This document shows, piece by piece, positions 1 to 7,271 of a stretch of 36,747 bases of DNA. The notes under the pieces are model-generated. The model did not search any database. It was not told the origin of the DNA and saw only the letters and a list, made by a program, of their open reading frames with translations. Source of the stretch: Haliscomenobacteraceae bacterium (lineage in GTDB: Bacteria > Bacteroidota > Bacteroidia > Chitinophagales > Saprospiraceae); the NCBI GenBank assembly GCA_947501115.1, contig CANMVX010000037.1, forward strand, positions 1 to 36,747, written 5' to 3'. Position numbers and translations under genes: made by a program. Positions within the stretch are counted from its first letter, which is position 1; the number at the start of each line of letters is the position of its first letter.

Positions 1-28
1 CCTGAGCCAGGATCAAACTCTCCATAGT
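1..28 (-). rRNA. rrs: 16S ribosomal RNA, 5' end only (cut by window edge)
   Basis: Read on the minus strand, positions 21-2 match the universal 16S start primer region (AGAGTTTGATCCTGGCTCAG). The mature 5' end should lie about 7 bases further upstream, near position 28. The rest of the gene lies outside the window to the left. The sequence just upstream on the minus strand (ATACTATGG) also looks like the usual Bacteroidota leader. Confidence 0.95.
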
Positions 29-250
29 ATTTTCTTTGCGAATCCTAAAATTCACGTCTCTTTGACTATTCGAAAGTGTCCTTTTTAATTCAATGTCGCT
101 AAACCTTATTTACTTACTTTCCCTCTCTGTCAATGAACTTTTTGTTGGCCTTAATCGTTATGTTAATGTTCCTCCTCGAACCATCAACCAGATTTCAACC
201 TATCTCAAAACACCCGTTGGTGTTTCTCTTTCTTACTTCCTTTCGGGCTG

Positions 251-282
251 CAAAGATAAAAAGTTAAATCCTAACAACCAAA
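251..282 (-). promoter_or_regulatory. rrn promoter, proximal copy
   Basis: On the minus strand TTTG (279-282) is followed after 20 bases by TATCTTTG (251-258), matching the Bacteroidota housekeeping consensus TTTG/TAnnTTTG. The bases after the -7 box (GCAGCCCG) are G+C-rich, as in growth-rate-controlled rRNA promoters of other bacteria. Transcription should start near 245 and run into 16S. Confidence 0.85.
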
Positions 283-360
283 CTTTTTATACCCTTTTTT
301 TAATTTTCTTTTTCCTCTTTTCTCTCATCCGATTTCCCTTAACTCTTTCGCTTCGGGCTG

Positions 361-392
361 CAAAAGTAAGAAGTTAATTTCTAATAACCAAA
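361..392 (-). promoter_or_regulatory. rrn promoter, middle copy
   Basis: On the minus strand TTTG (389-392) is followed after exactly 20 bases by TACTTTTG (361-368). The same G+C-rich discriminator GCAGCCCGAAG follows. It is a near-copy of the proximal promoter 110 bases away. Confidence 0.85.
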
Positions 393-468
393 CTTCTTTT
401 AACCTTTTTTTATTTTCTTTTTCCTCGCTCCTTATCCTCTTTCCCTCAACTCTTTCGCTTCGGGAGTG

Positions 469-476
469 CAAATATA
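469..476 (-). promoter_or_regulatory. rrn promoter, distal copy (-7 box only)
   Basis: TATATTTG on the minus strand fits TAnnTTTG and is followed by a G+C-rich stretch ending CCCGAAGCG as in the other two copies. No TTTG is seen 20 bases upstream, so this copy may be weaker or decayed. Confidence 0.6.
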
Positions 477-721
477 GAAAACTTATTTAGCTTTTATATA
501 GTGTTTCTTTAAATTATTTTAAAAATTCATCCTAAATCATTGTAAATTTTACTAATTAATTCATTATCAATACTATCTGATTAAATAATTTTTCAAACTT
601 TTTTCAAATCACTTAAATAATATCGGTTAATTACATGCTACCATATATATAGGTATATAATGAACCTTTCCTTAGGTTATTTAATTATACTATTTCAATA
701 AATTGTAATCATTTTAAACCT

Positions 722-729
722 TACTTTTG
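722..729 (+). promoter_or_regulatory. -7 box of serC promoter
   Basis: TACTTTTG fits TAnnTTTG and ends 17 bases before the serC start codon. A TTG at 703-705 is 16 bases upstream, slightly shorter than usual spacing. It would give a leader of about 12 bases. Confidence 0.55.
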
Positions 730-746
730 CTTCAACATTTAAAATA

Positions 747-1826
747 ATGCAAATGAAAAAACATAACTTCAATGCCGGACCTGCTATACTGCCTCAAAGC
801 GTAATGGCGGAGGCAGCTCTTGCTGTTACAGATTTTAACAACAGTGGTCTTTCTATCCTTGAGATATCTCATAGAGACAAAGCTTTTATAGCTGTCATGG
901 ATGAAGCACAACAACTGGTCGTTGAGTTACTTGGCTTAGACGATTCATACGCTGTCCTATTTCTTTCCGGGGGTGCCAGTTCACAGTTTTTTATGGTGCC
1001 TATGAATCTTCTTGCTCACGACCAATCTGCCGCTTATGTTGATTCCGGAAGTTGGGCATCAAAAGCAATAAAGGAGGCAAAAGCATTTGGCAACGTAAAT
1101 GTCTTAGGGTCATCAAAAAAAGATAACTATAGTTACATACCGAAGGACTTTACCGTTGATGCTACAGAACAATACTTGCATCTTACTAGTAATAATACCA
1201 TTTATGGCACCCAAATACACGAATGGCCAGAGGTTCCCGTTCCCATTGTATGTGATATGTCATCCGATATCTTCAGTCGTCCTCTTCCCATTGAAAAATT
1301 TGGACTCATTTATGCAGGGGCACAAAAGAACATGGGCCCTGCCGGTGTAACCCTTGTAGTGGTCAAAAAAGACCTATTAGGTAAAAAATCCAGTGGTATT
1401 CCATCGATGCTAGATTATCAAATTCATTTTGAAAATGAATCTTCATATAATACACCTCCTGTTTTTCCAATATATGTGAGTATGTTGACTATGCGATGGA
1501 TTAAAAATAATGGAGGATTAGCTGGCATGGCTAAACATAATGAAGAGAAAGGAAAGAGATTCTATGACGAACTTGACGCTAATCCATTGTTTAAAGGCGC
1601 GGTTTCCGTCAATGCTGACCGTTCCCTTATGAATGCTAACTTCTTACCCGTTAATCCAAATGACGAAAACCCTTTCCTTGACGTATGTAAAGAAGCTGGC
1701 ATTGTAGGCCTAAAAGGACATAGATCTGTAGGTGGTTTCCGTGCATCAATGTATAATGCGCTTCCTTTAGAAAGCGTTGATGTGCTCATTTCAGTTATGA
1801 AAGATTTCGCACAAACCAGAGGATAA
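747..1826 (+). CDS. serC: Phosphoserine aminotransferase SerC
   Basis: This cytoplasmic PLP enzyme converts 3-phosphohydroxypyruvate and glutamate to phosphoserine in serine synthesis, and also acts in the pyridoxal phosphate pathway of some bacteria. The protein has 359 residues, the usual length. It opens with the family signature HNFNAGPAILP and carries SGGASSQF near residue 75. The PLP-binding lysine is K194 in AGAQKNMGPAG. A second ATG at 753 gives MKKHNFNAG and is an equally good start. It is the first gene of a two-gene rightward unit, only 6 bases before the metallohydrolase gene, and is divergent from the rRNA operon. Identity is certain from sequence; cofactor use follows from the family. 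Confidence 0.96.
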   Translation: MQMKKHNFNAGPAILPQSVMAEAALAVTDFNNSGLSILEISHRDKAFIAVMDEAQQLVVELLGLDDSYAVLFLSGGASSQFFMVPMNLLAHDQSAAYVDSGSWASKAIKEAKAFGNVNVLGSSKKDNYSYIPKDFTVDATEQYLHLTSNNTIYGTQIHEWPEVPVPIVCDMSSDIFSRPLPIEKFGLIYAGAQKNMGPAGVTLVVVKKDLLGKKSSGIPSMLDYQIHFENESSYNTPPVFPIYVSMLTMRWIKNNGGLAGMAKHNEEKGKRFYDELDANPLFKGAVSVNADRSLMNANFLPVNPNDENPFLDVCKEAGIVGLKGHRSVGGFRASMYNALPLESVDVLISVMKDFAQTRG

Positions 1827-1832
1827 GACCTT

Positions 1833-2579
1833 ATGGGAATAGTACTTCCTAATACCATTACAATTACCAATATAAATGCCTCCGTTCCTGTTAAAATTAC
1901 CAGTGAACGGAGGCGTTCTTTGCGTGCATCCGTGGGTGCATCCGGATTATTATTAAGGATTCCGAATTCTTTTAACAAAGTTCAATTTGATAATGCCTGG
2001 CTTTGGTTTACCCGTTGGGTTCATCAGTTGGTTGAAACCAAACCAAACATTTTACAACATTTGATACCACGACAATATAAACACGGAGATTTTATTGTCG
2101 TAAGAGGTATAGTATATAAGATAGTTATTTTAACTCATTCATTAAAAATTTCAAAAGCCTCTATTCTACCAAATCAAGTGATTCAGTTAAAGATTGGTGA
2201 GGATTATGATGCTGATCAAGCAAGTGCCATAGTTAGAAAATTAATTGCAGGTCTTATGTCTAAGGTTCATTTAGCTCCGTTAGCAGCAAGAGTTGCAGCA
2301 TTAAATAAGCAACATTTTAACGTCAATGTTGTCGATATTAAACTTACAAATACCCATAGCCGATGGGGAAGTTGTTCTACAACGGGCACAATCAGACTTT
2401 CCTCAAGATTACTTTTAGCGCCCCTTGATGTTATTGACTATGTTATTATACACGAGCTGTCACATCTCATTGAATTTAACCATTCAAATAAATTCTGGAA
2501 ATTGGTTGAAACAGCTATGCCAAACTATCAGGAAAAAGAAAAATGGTTGAAGGAAAATAATTATGTGTGCCGTTTTTAG
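1833..2579 (+). CDS. YgjP-like (DUF45) zinc metallohydrolase
   Basis: A 248-residue protein of the YgjP/DUF45 family. The zinc site is visible: HELSH at 207-211 with a likely third ligand H217, and the conserved RWGSC at 177-181 just before it. The N-terminal 150 residues form the weakly conserved family half. Family members were long listed as predicted metallopeptidases; the E. coli member has been reported as a UTP pyrophosphatase, so the substrate here is open. There is no signal peptide, so it should be cytoplasmic. It starts 6 bases after serC and probably shares its transcript, though no functional link to serine synthesis is known. It converges with the rpsF-rpsR-rplI operon. Confidence 0.85.
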   Translation: MGIVLPNTITITNINASVPVKITSERRRSLRASVGASGLLLRIPNSFNKVQFDNAWLWFTRWVHQLVETKPNILQHLIPRQYKHGDFIVVRGIVYKIVILTHSLKISKASILPNQVIQLKIGEDYDADQASAIVRKLIAGLMSKVHLAPLAARVAALNKQHFNVNVVDIKLTNTHSRWGSCSTTGTIRLSSRLLLAPLDVIDYVIIHELSHLIEFNHSNKFWKLVETAMPNYQEKEKWLKENNYVCRF

Positions 2580-2643
2580 GTCTTACTAGCTAATGTTAAT
2601 TTAATAAGTTTTACACTAAAAATAGGTTTTAAATAGGATAAAA

Positions 2644-2677
2644 AAAGGGAGATTAAACCTCGGTCTAACCTCCCTTT
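2644..2677 (-). terminator. Intrinsic terminator of the rpsF-rpsR-rplI operon
   Basis: A 15-base stem with two mismatches (AAAGGGAG pairs with CTCCCTTT at the base) lies between the converging metallohydrolase and rplI genes. On the minus strand it is followed by seven T, so it should end the ribosomal operon. On the plus strand the T tract is short, so it is at best a weak stop for serC transcription. Confidence 0.8.
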
Positions 2678-2696
2678 ACAGAATGTTATATACTTT

Positions 2697-3143
2697 TTAT
2701 TCAGCAGAAACTTCGAATTCCACCTTACCTATCACTTCTTTATGTAAATTAATGATAGCGGTATAAGTACCGAGTTCTTTAACCTCTACAGGAAGTTCAA
2801 TTTTCTTGCGTAAAATTTCAAGACCAAGTTGATCTTTAATTGCAGCGGCAATTTGTACAGAAGTTACGCTACCAAATATTTTACCACTGGCACCAGCTTT
2901 AGCACCAATTTTTAGTGTTTGAGAAGTTAACTGAGATGCAATAGCTCTATAATCTCCTAAACGCTGTAATTCTTCAGCTTCTTCTACTTTTTTAATTTCT
3001 TCCAGATTGGCCAGGTTAATTTTGTTGGCAATCTGCGCAATACCCTGAGGAATCAAAAAATTACGACCGTAACCATTTTTAACGGCTACAATGTCGAAAC
3101 GATCTCCCAGTTTATCCATATCGCGGAGCAATATTACTTGCAT
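2697..3143 (-). CDS. rplI: 50S ribosomal protein L9
   Basis: L9 binds 23S rRNA at the base of the L1 stalk and helps maintain frame and spacing of ribosomes. The chosen ATG gives 148 residues, the normal length, beginning MQVILLRDM with the family signature GYGRNFLIPQG near residue 25. A longer reading from a GTG at 3173 adds ten residues not found in the family and is rejected. A small hairpin (ACAGTG at 3160-3165, CACTGT at 3171-3176) lies between rpsR and this ATG. It is the last gene of the rpsF-rpsR-rplI operon. Confidence 0.95.
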   Translation of the reverse strand: MQVILLRDMDKLGDRFDIVAVKNGYGRNFLIPQGIAQIANKINLANLEEIKKVEEAEELQRLGDYRAIASQLTSQTLKIGAKAGASGKIFGSVTSVQIAAAIKDQLGLEILRKKIELPVEVKELGTYTAIINLHKEVIGKVEFEVSAE

Positions 3144-3192
3144 GGCTTTTGGAATTTGAACAGTGTCGAGCACTGTGAGTTAACGATAAAAA

Positions 3193-3459
3193 TCATTTTA
3201 GTAAGTCAGCAACGTAAGGTAGCAAAGCTAACTGACGAGCTCTTTTTATAGCAGATGCAACTTTACGTTGGTATTTCAATGAATTACCTGTAATACGTCT
3301 AGGCAAAATTTTACCTTGTTCGTTGATAAACTGCAATAAAAAATCAGCATCTTTATAATCTATATGCTTGATACCAAAGCGGCGAAAACGGCAATATTTT
3401 TTGCGGTTCTGGCCAATTTTAGGATTGCTGAGGAATTTAATATCATCTTTGTTTGCCAT
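3193..3459 (-). CDS. rpsR: 30S ribosomal protein S18
   Basis: S18 sits on the platform of the small subunit as a pair with S6. The 88-residue protein has the family core, with CRFRR near residue 23, the segment around ILPRRITG at about residue 51, and the basic helix [17 protein letters not shown] near the C-terminus. It lies between rpsF and rplI, the order found in most bacteria. The 39-base gap to rpsF holds an A-rich run before the start codon, which is common for Bacteroidota ribosome binding without a Shine-Dalgarno sequence. Confidence 0.97.
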   Translation of the reverse strand: MANKDDIKFLSNPKIGQNRKKYCRFRRFGIKHIDYKDADFLLQFINEQGKILPRRITGNSLKYQRKVASAIKRARQLALLPYVADLLK

Positions 3460-3498
3460 AATCAGCTACATTTTTTTTTGAGAAATGATATACGGGCA

Positions 3499-3915
3499 TT
3501 ATTTAGCGGAATCCACATTTTCTGACTGAGGCGCTACGCCATCGGCTGGAGGTACAGCATCAGTTCCTGGTTTCTTACGCTTTCCAATGAGACCTTTTCT
3601 TTTGTCATCATTGTATTTTATACCGAATTTATCCAACTGAACAGTTAGATAGCGCAGGACTCTTTCGTCACGAGTAAGCGCTAACTCCATTACAGCAATA
3701 AAGGAAGGATCTTCCAACTGGAATTCGATACAATAGTAAATCCCGCTGCTACGTTTCGCAATGTTATAAGCCAATTGTCTAAGGCCCATCTCATTAATGA
3801 ATACAATATTACCACCTACTTCGGTGATACTTTTTACGTAGGTCTGAGCTGTCTCCTTGATTTCATCATTAGACAGCACGGGATCGACTATGAAAGTTAC
3901 TTCAAAGTTTCTCAT
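3499..3915 (-). CDS. rpsF: 30S ribosomal protein S6
   Basis: S6 pairs with S18 on the small-subunit platform. The 138-residue protein shows the family fold: an N-terminal strand MRNFEVTFIVDPVLS, then GGNIVFINEMGLRQLAY near residue 34 and the segment LTRDERVLRYL near residue 80. The last 35 residues form a basic then acidic low-complexity tail, longer than the short tail of many S6 proteins. In E. coli a tail of this kind is modified with glutamates by RimK; nothing here shows whether that happens. It is the first gene of the operon, with a likely promoter directly upstream. Confidence 0.96.
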   Translation of the reverse strand: MRNFEVTFIVDPVLSNDEIKETAQTYVKSITEVGGNIVFINEMGLRQLAYNIAKRSSGIYYCIEFQLEDPSFIAVMELALTRDERVLRYLTVQLDKFGIKYNDDKRKGLIGKRKKPGTDAVPPADGVAPQSENVDSAK

Positions 3916-3948
3916 CTGGATCAGACATTTTTAGTTAAAAATTGGCTG

Positions 3949-3980
3949 CAAAATTAATAAATTTTTTCTAATTATACTAA
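3949..3980 (-). promoter_or_regulatory. Promoter of rpsF-rpsR-rplI
   Basis: On the minus strand TAATTTTG (3949-3956) fits TAnnTTTG and is followed by GCAGCC, the same discriminator as the rRNA promoters. A TTAG stands 20 bases upstream where TTTG is expected, so the -33 box is weak. The expected leader is about 28 bases. Confidence 0.6.
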
Positions 3981-3988
3981 ATAAATGG

Positions 3989-5683
3989 TTATTTATCTTT
4001 AGATCTGACAATTCCTATTATTTTACCCCGGTCAAATTGTCCTGTAAGCGTTGGCGATTGCCTGTTTTCTGTAAATTTTCTAACATTGTCCCCGACATAA
4101 TTAAATAATTCCTGGATACTAATTCTTTTGTCCCGATTGGTGTCAGCCAGACCCTCGAGGCCTTTAATTAAATAATAGCTAAATACACTTTGTTGGAGTC
4201 TATCGGCTTCCGCTGAATTCTCACTGGACGTTGAAGAAAGGAGCATAGCAAAATCAGATTGGTCAGACTGGCTATTTTGATAAAAATCAGTTTGACTGCT
4301 CCCCAAGAAACCCTTTTGTTCCTGCATACTTCCTGCATGACAAGCATCAGCGATACACATTTTAAATTGAGCATTAGATTGTTGAAGCGCTGAATAAATT
4401 TCATGGTGGTACACCACTTTTTCATAAGTACCATCATAATCAATAGGTAAAAATGCCCCTTTAATACCATGACCTGAAAAGTAAAATATCACCATATCCT
4501 TTTTTGTCACCCTACTTAGCATTGCATTCAAGGAATCGAGTATATTTCTACGTGTGGCTACTTTATCCACTAAATTTATAATATTCTTTGAAGGAATAGC
4601 TCCTCCCTCGGGACTTCTGAGGAAAGCAAAAAGGTTTAATGCATCATTATCAGGGTATTGAAGTGGTTCCCTATGATTTACGTAGTTTGATACACCCACT
4701 AATAAAACATAGACTTCACCCTCATAGAAAGAATAAGCCGTATTTTTAGAAACTATATTTGGGCCCACCTCCGGTACTGCAGTTTTTATAAATATTCCAC
4801 GTTCCCAAATTCCCTGAACTTTATTTCCATTCGCAAAAATCATCATACCCTTTCCATGCAATAAGCCCTTTTCTATTTCCCCCTCATACACATCTCCGTT
4901 ATAGTAAGATATTTTTCCTATTCCATTTGCGAACCCATTTTGAAAATCACCTTCATAAGTGTTACCATCTGCATACAAATAGGTACCCCTGCCGTTTTGA
5001 CAATTCCCCGATTGGCAAACTCCAATTTTTTCTTTTACGTTAGGAGTGGGAGGTCGTGGACCTCCTGTTTTTTCGATTATTACTGGATCAGAAGTACCCT
5101 GAAAAATATTTTCGGACCAAAAACCTGATCTAATTCTGCCGTCAGAATAGGTTAACGCTCCATTTCCGTGTTGTTTATCCCCTTGCCAGGCACCTTTATA
5201 CTCCGATCCATTAAAATAGTAACAAATACCTATCCCATGGCGAAGACTGTTTTTAAAATCGCCGATATAAATGTCGCCATTAGTCATCAGCACCCCTTTT
5301 CCGCCAATACAATCGCCAGATAAACAGCCTTGAATACGGCTGGAAACAGAGAACAACTTTTCTGTAACCAAATTTGGATTTTCCTCAAAAAGCTTCCCTT
5401 TTTTCCACAGGCCCTGTTGTTTTAAAGCTTGAGCATTGATAAAAACACCCACACCCTCAGGTTTGTCCAGTTTCCATTCACCAAAAAAACGAGAACCATT
5501 CTTCCAAAAACAAATTCCTATACCCTGTCTATTACCCTGAACAAATGCCCCCATATATCTGGAGCCATCCTGGAATTTTTTAACACCAAAACCATCAATA
5601 CATTTTCCCTCGACACATTGAGCATAGAGGAACAATGGGACACTAAAGAATAGGGTAATAAATAAAAACAACTTCCATTTCAT
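3989..5683 (-). CDS. Secreted MORN-repeat protein with caspase-like protease domain (larger paralogue)
   Basis: A signal peptide (residues 1-21, ending LYAQ) leads into nine MORN units in three blocks of three (about 23-100, 120-195, 223-297). Each block opens with two cysteines four residues apart (C23/C28, C120/C125, C223/C228), which could form disulfides outside the cytoplasm. A peptidase C14 (caspase/metacaspase) domain follows at about 324-560. Its expected catalytic pair is visible: H405 in YFSGHG and C448 in DACHAG. Residues 514-525 (DTNRDKRISIQE) match an EF-hand loop except for K in place of G at position 6. No T9SS sorting domain or membrane anchor is seen, so the periplasm is likely. 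The gene lies 46 bases downstream of its shorter paralogue and is probably cotranscribed. Substrate and role are unknown. Confidence 0.85.
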   Translation of the reverse strand: MKWKLFLFITLFFSVPLFLYAQCVEGKCIDGFGVKKFQDGSRYMGAFVQGNRQGIGICFWKNGSRFFGEWKLDKPEGVGVFINAQALKQQGLWKKGKLFEENPNLVTEKLFSVSSRIQGCLSGDCIGGKGVLMTNGDIYIGDFKNSLRHGIGICYYFNGSEYKGAWQGDKQHGNGALTYSDGRIRSGFWSENIFQGTSDPVIIEKTGGPRPPTPNVKEKIGVCQSGNCQNGRGTYLYADGNTYEGDFQNGFANGIGKISYYNGDVYEGEIEKGLLHGKGMMIFANGNKVQGIWERGIFIKTAVPEVGPNIVSKNTAYSFYEGEVYVLLVGVSNYVNHREPLQYPDNDALNLFAFLRSPEGGAIPSKNIINLVDKVATRRNILDSLNAMLSRVTKKDMVIFYFSGHGIKGAFLPIDYDGTYEKVVYHHEIYSALQQSNAQFKMCIADACHAGSMQEQKGFLGSSQTDFYQNSQSDQSDFAMLLSSTSSENSAEADRLQQSVFSYYLIKGLEGLADTNRDKRISIQELFNYVGDNVRKFTENRQSPTLTGQFDRGKIIGIVRSKDK

Positions 5684-5729
5684 AGAACAAATATAAAATA
5701 TTTATATCATAAAATAATACATATAATAC

Positions 5730-7001
5730 TTAGCGAACTACAGAAACAGGCATATTTTTGTCTATTCCACCATATAAAACAGGCGATTGTTTATTTTGCG
5801 TAAACCACCGCACCTGTTCGAAAACGTAATCAAATAATTCGTTAACGGAAACGAGACCATCCTTATTTTTTTCCGCTTCGCCGGTTAAACCACGAATAAG
5901 AAAATGGCTAAAAACCCCTGATTTAATGCCATCGAATTCGTGAGAAAATTCCTCTGTCCTTGATGATAAAAGAAGGCCTAAGCCGCCTGAATAACCCGCT
6001 AAAGATTCATAGAGAAGATGAGAGTAACTTTCATTTTCAGACACTGAGCGAAAACTACCTGAGTGACAAGCATCGGCAAAAACCAATTTATGTTTAGCAG
6101 GACTATGTAACAAAATAGATTTGACCTCCTCATGATTTATCCGATGCATGACACCGTCACTATCCACGGGCAGAAAAGCACCTGGCAAACCATGGCCTGA
6201 AAAATAAAATAAGATTAAATCTTCAGGATTTGCTTTTGAAAATAGCTGATTAGCGGCCATCATGACATTTTTATAAGTTGCCTGCTGATCTTTCAATAAA
6301 ATAATTTGTGACGAAGGCACGGAACCACCAGCTTCAGATTGTAAAAAGTCAAAAATATGTTGAGCGTCATCATCGCTAAATTCTAATTTTTTCATTTGAT
6401 TATAATCGGATACACCGATAATGAGCGCTCGAATTTTAGGAATTTTAATTGTTTCGACCTTTATAGAAGGAGAAGCACTTTTAGGAGCTGAAGTACTGAG
6501 CTGATTATTTTCCCACACACCAATGGTAATTTTACCATCGGGCAGGGTAAGTTTCCCTATCCCCTGTTTTTTTCCGGCCACAAAAGAACCTTCGTAAGAA
6601 GTACCATCTGGATTATTCAGAATACCAAAGCCATGCTGGGCACCCATTTGCCAACTACCCTGATAATTTCCGCCGACAAAAAATGTATATTTTCCGATGC
6701 CATGAAACTTACTGTAAACAAAACCACCTTCGTATAAATCACCATTACTATAAATCATTTTACCCACACCTTGCCTATAACTATTCACCCATTCCCCGAC
6801 ATATAAATCACCATTTGGAAAGTGCAATTTACCCTTTCCATTGGGGTTTGCGCGTTGAAAATCACCTTCATACCGACCGCCACTTGGATAAATATAAACG
6901 CCGTAACCTTCATAACAATTACCCGAGAGGCAACCAACGAAAGCACTTGAATTTGAATAAAATGAAAATAGGAGAACGACAGACAAACAAAAATTACGCA
7001 T
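5730..7001 (-). CDS. Secreted MORN-repeat protein with caspase-like protease domain (smaller paralogue)
   Basis: This 423-residue paralogue has a signal peptide (about 1-20), one C24/C29 cysteine pair, and a continuous run of six MORN units (about 30-168). The last unit ends in a GVW cap. A serine/proline-rich linker leads to a caspase-like C14 domain (about 190-420). The catalytic pair is H270 in YFSGHG and C312 in DACHSG, and IIGVSDY opens the domain as in bacterial metacaspase relatives. Residues 377-388 (EKNKDGLVSVNE) resemble an EF-hand loop with E at position 1. It precedes the larger paralogue on the same strand. No good Bacteroidota promoter is seen directly upstream. MORN units often bind lipids or proteins in other systems; here that is only a possibility. 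Confidence 0.85.
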   Translation of the reverse strand: MRNFCLSVVLLFSFYSNSSAFVGCLSGNCYEGYGVYIYPSGGRYEGDFQRANPNGKGKLHFPNGDLYVGEWVNSYRQGVGKMIYSNGDLYEGGFVYSKFHGIGKYTFFVGGNYQGSWQMGAQHGFGILNNPDGTSYEGSFVAGKKQGIGKLTLPDGKITIGVWENNQLSTSAPKSASPSIKVETIKIPKIRALIIGVSDYNQMKKLEFSDDDAQHIFDFLQSEAGGSVPSSQIILLKDQQATYKNVMMAANQLFSKANPEDLILFYFSGHGLPGAFLPVDSDGVMHRINHEEVKSILLHSPAKHKLVFADACHSGSFRSVSENESYSHLLYESLAGYSGGLGLLLSSRTEEFSHEFDGIKSGVFSHFLIRGLTGEAEKNKDGLVSVNELFDYVFEQVRWFTQNKQSPVLYGGIDKNMPVSVVR

Positions 7002-7008
7002 GGACTAT

Positions 7009-7016
7009 TAATTTTG
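7009..7016 (+). promoter_or_regulatory. Possible -7 box for a rightward small transcript
   Basis: TAATTTTG fits TAnnTTTG on the plus strand, just outside the start of the smaller MORN-caspase gene. No TTTG is seen at the usual distance upstream. It is listed because a strong orphan terminator lies 180-255 bases downstream. Confidence 0.25.
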
Positions 7017-7193
7017 AAGTGAGCCCGACCTTTAAAAGGCTGGAAAAAGCGTAACATTTATCGTATATGAGGCTGGATATTGAAGGTTAAAAAATAAATA
7101 ACTTACATAAGAATGAAAAAATTGAATAAAAATTGCGTGTACAGGCAGCGAAAAGATACCATTCTAAGTTTTGATACTACAACTGTACTAACA

Positions 7194-7271
7194 AAGCGGA
7201 TAATCCTTCCTTTCTACACTCACTGAATCAATAAATTTATCAGGAAAGAGTTATCCGCTTATTTTTTTTTT
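7194..7271 (+). terminator. Strong plus-strand terminator without an obvious gene
   Basis: AAGCGGATAA (7194-7203) pairs perfectly with TTATCCGCTT (7251-7260), with a further CTTTC/GAAAG pairing inside, and the right arm is followed by A and ten T. This is a rightward intrinsic terminator by form, but no rightward gene is recognised between 7002 and 7193. Its T tract touches the 3' end of the leftward tRNA-like RNA. Confidence 0.6.

Larger units (their letters stand above)
236..487 (-). repeat. Tandem ~110-bp repeats carrying the rRNA promoters
   Basis: Two full copies and one partial copy of an imperfect direct repeat lie in a row, with a period of 110 then 108 bases. The anchors are CAAAGATA at 251, CAAAAGTA at 361 and CAAATATA at 469. 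Each anchor is preceded on the plus strand by a CGGG block and, in copies 1 and 2, followed by a shared A/T-rich block ending in ACCAAAC. The unit is a complete promoter cassette, so the array looks like duplication of an rRNA promoter. The stretch to its right (about 488-700) is very A+T-rich, without a gene, and may act as an upstream activating region. Confidence 0.85.

Noticed and set aside
93-377. Open reading frame of 94 codons inside the rRNA leader
   Set aside because: It runs through the promoter repeats and rRNA leader in the opposite direction, has no recognisable protein features, and its composition follows the repeat.
236-487. Tandem repeats considered as a CRISPR or satellite array
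   Set aside because: Units are about 110 bases, only two to three copies, diverged throughout, and carry promoters; there are no short identical repeats with unique spacers.
6683-7057. Open frames on both strands over the start of the smaller MORN-caspase gene
   Set aside because: They are shadows of the repetitive MORN coding sequence in other frames.
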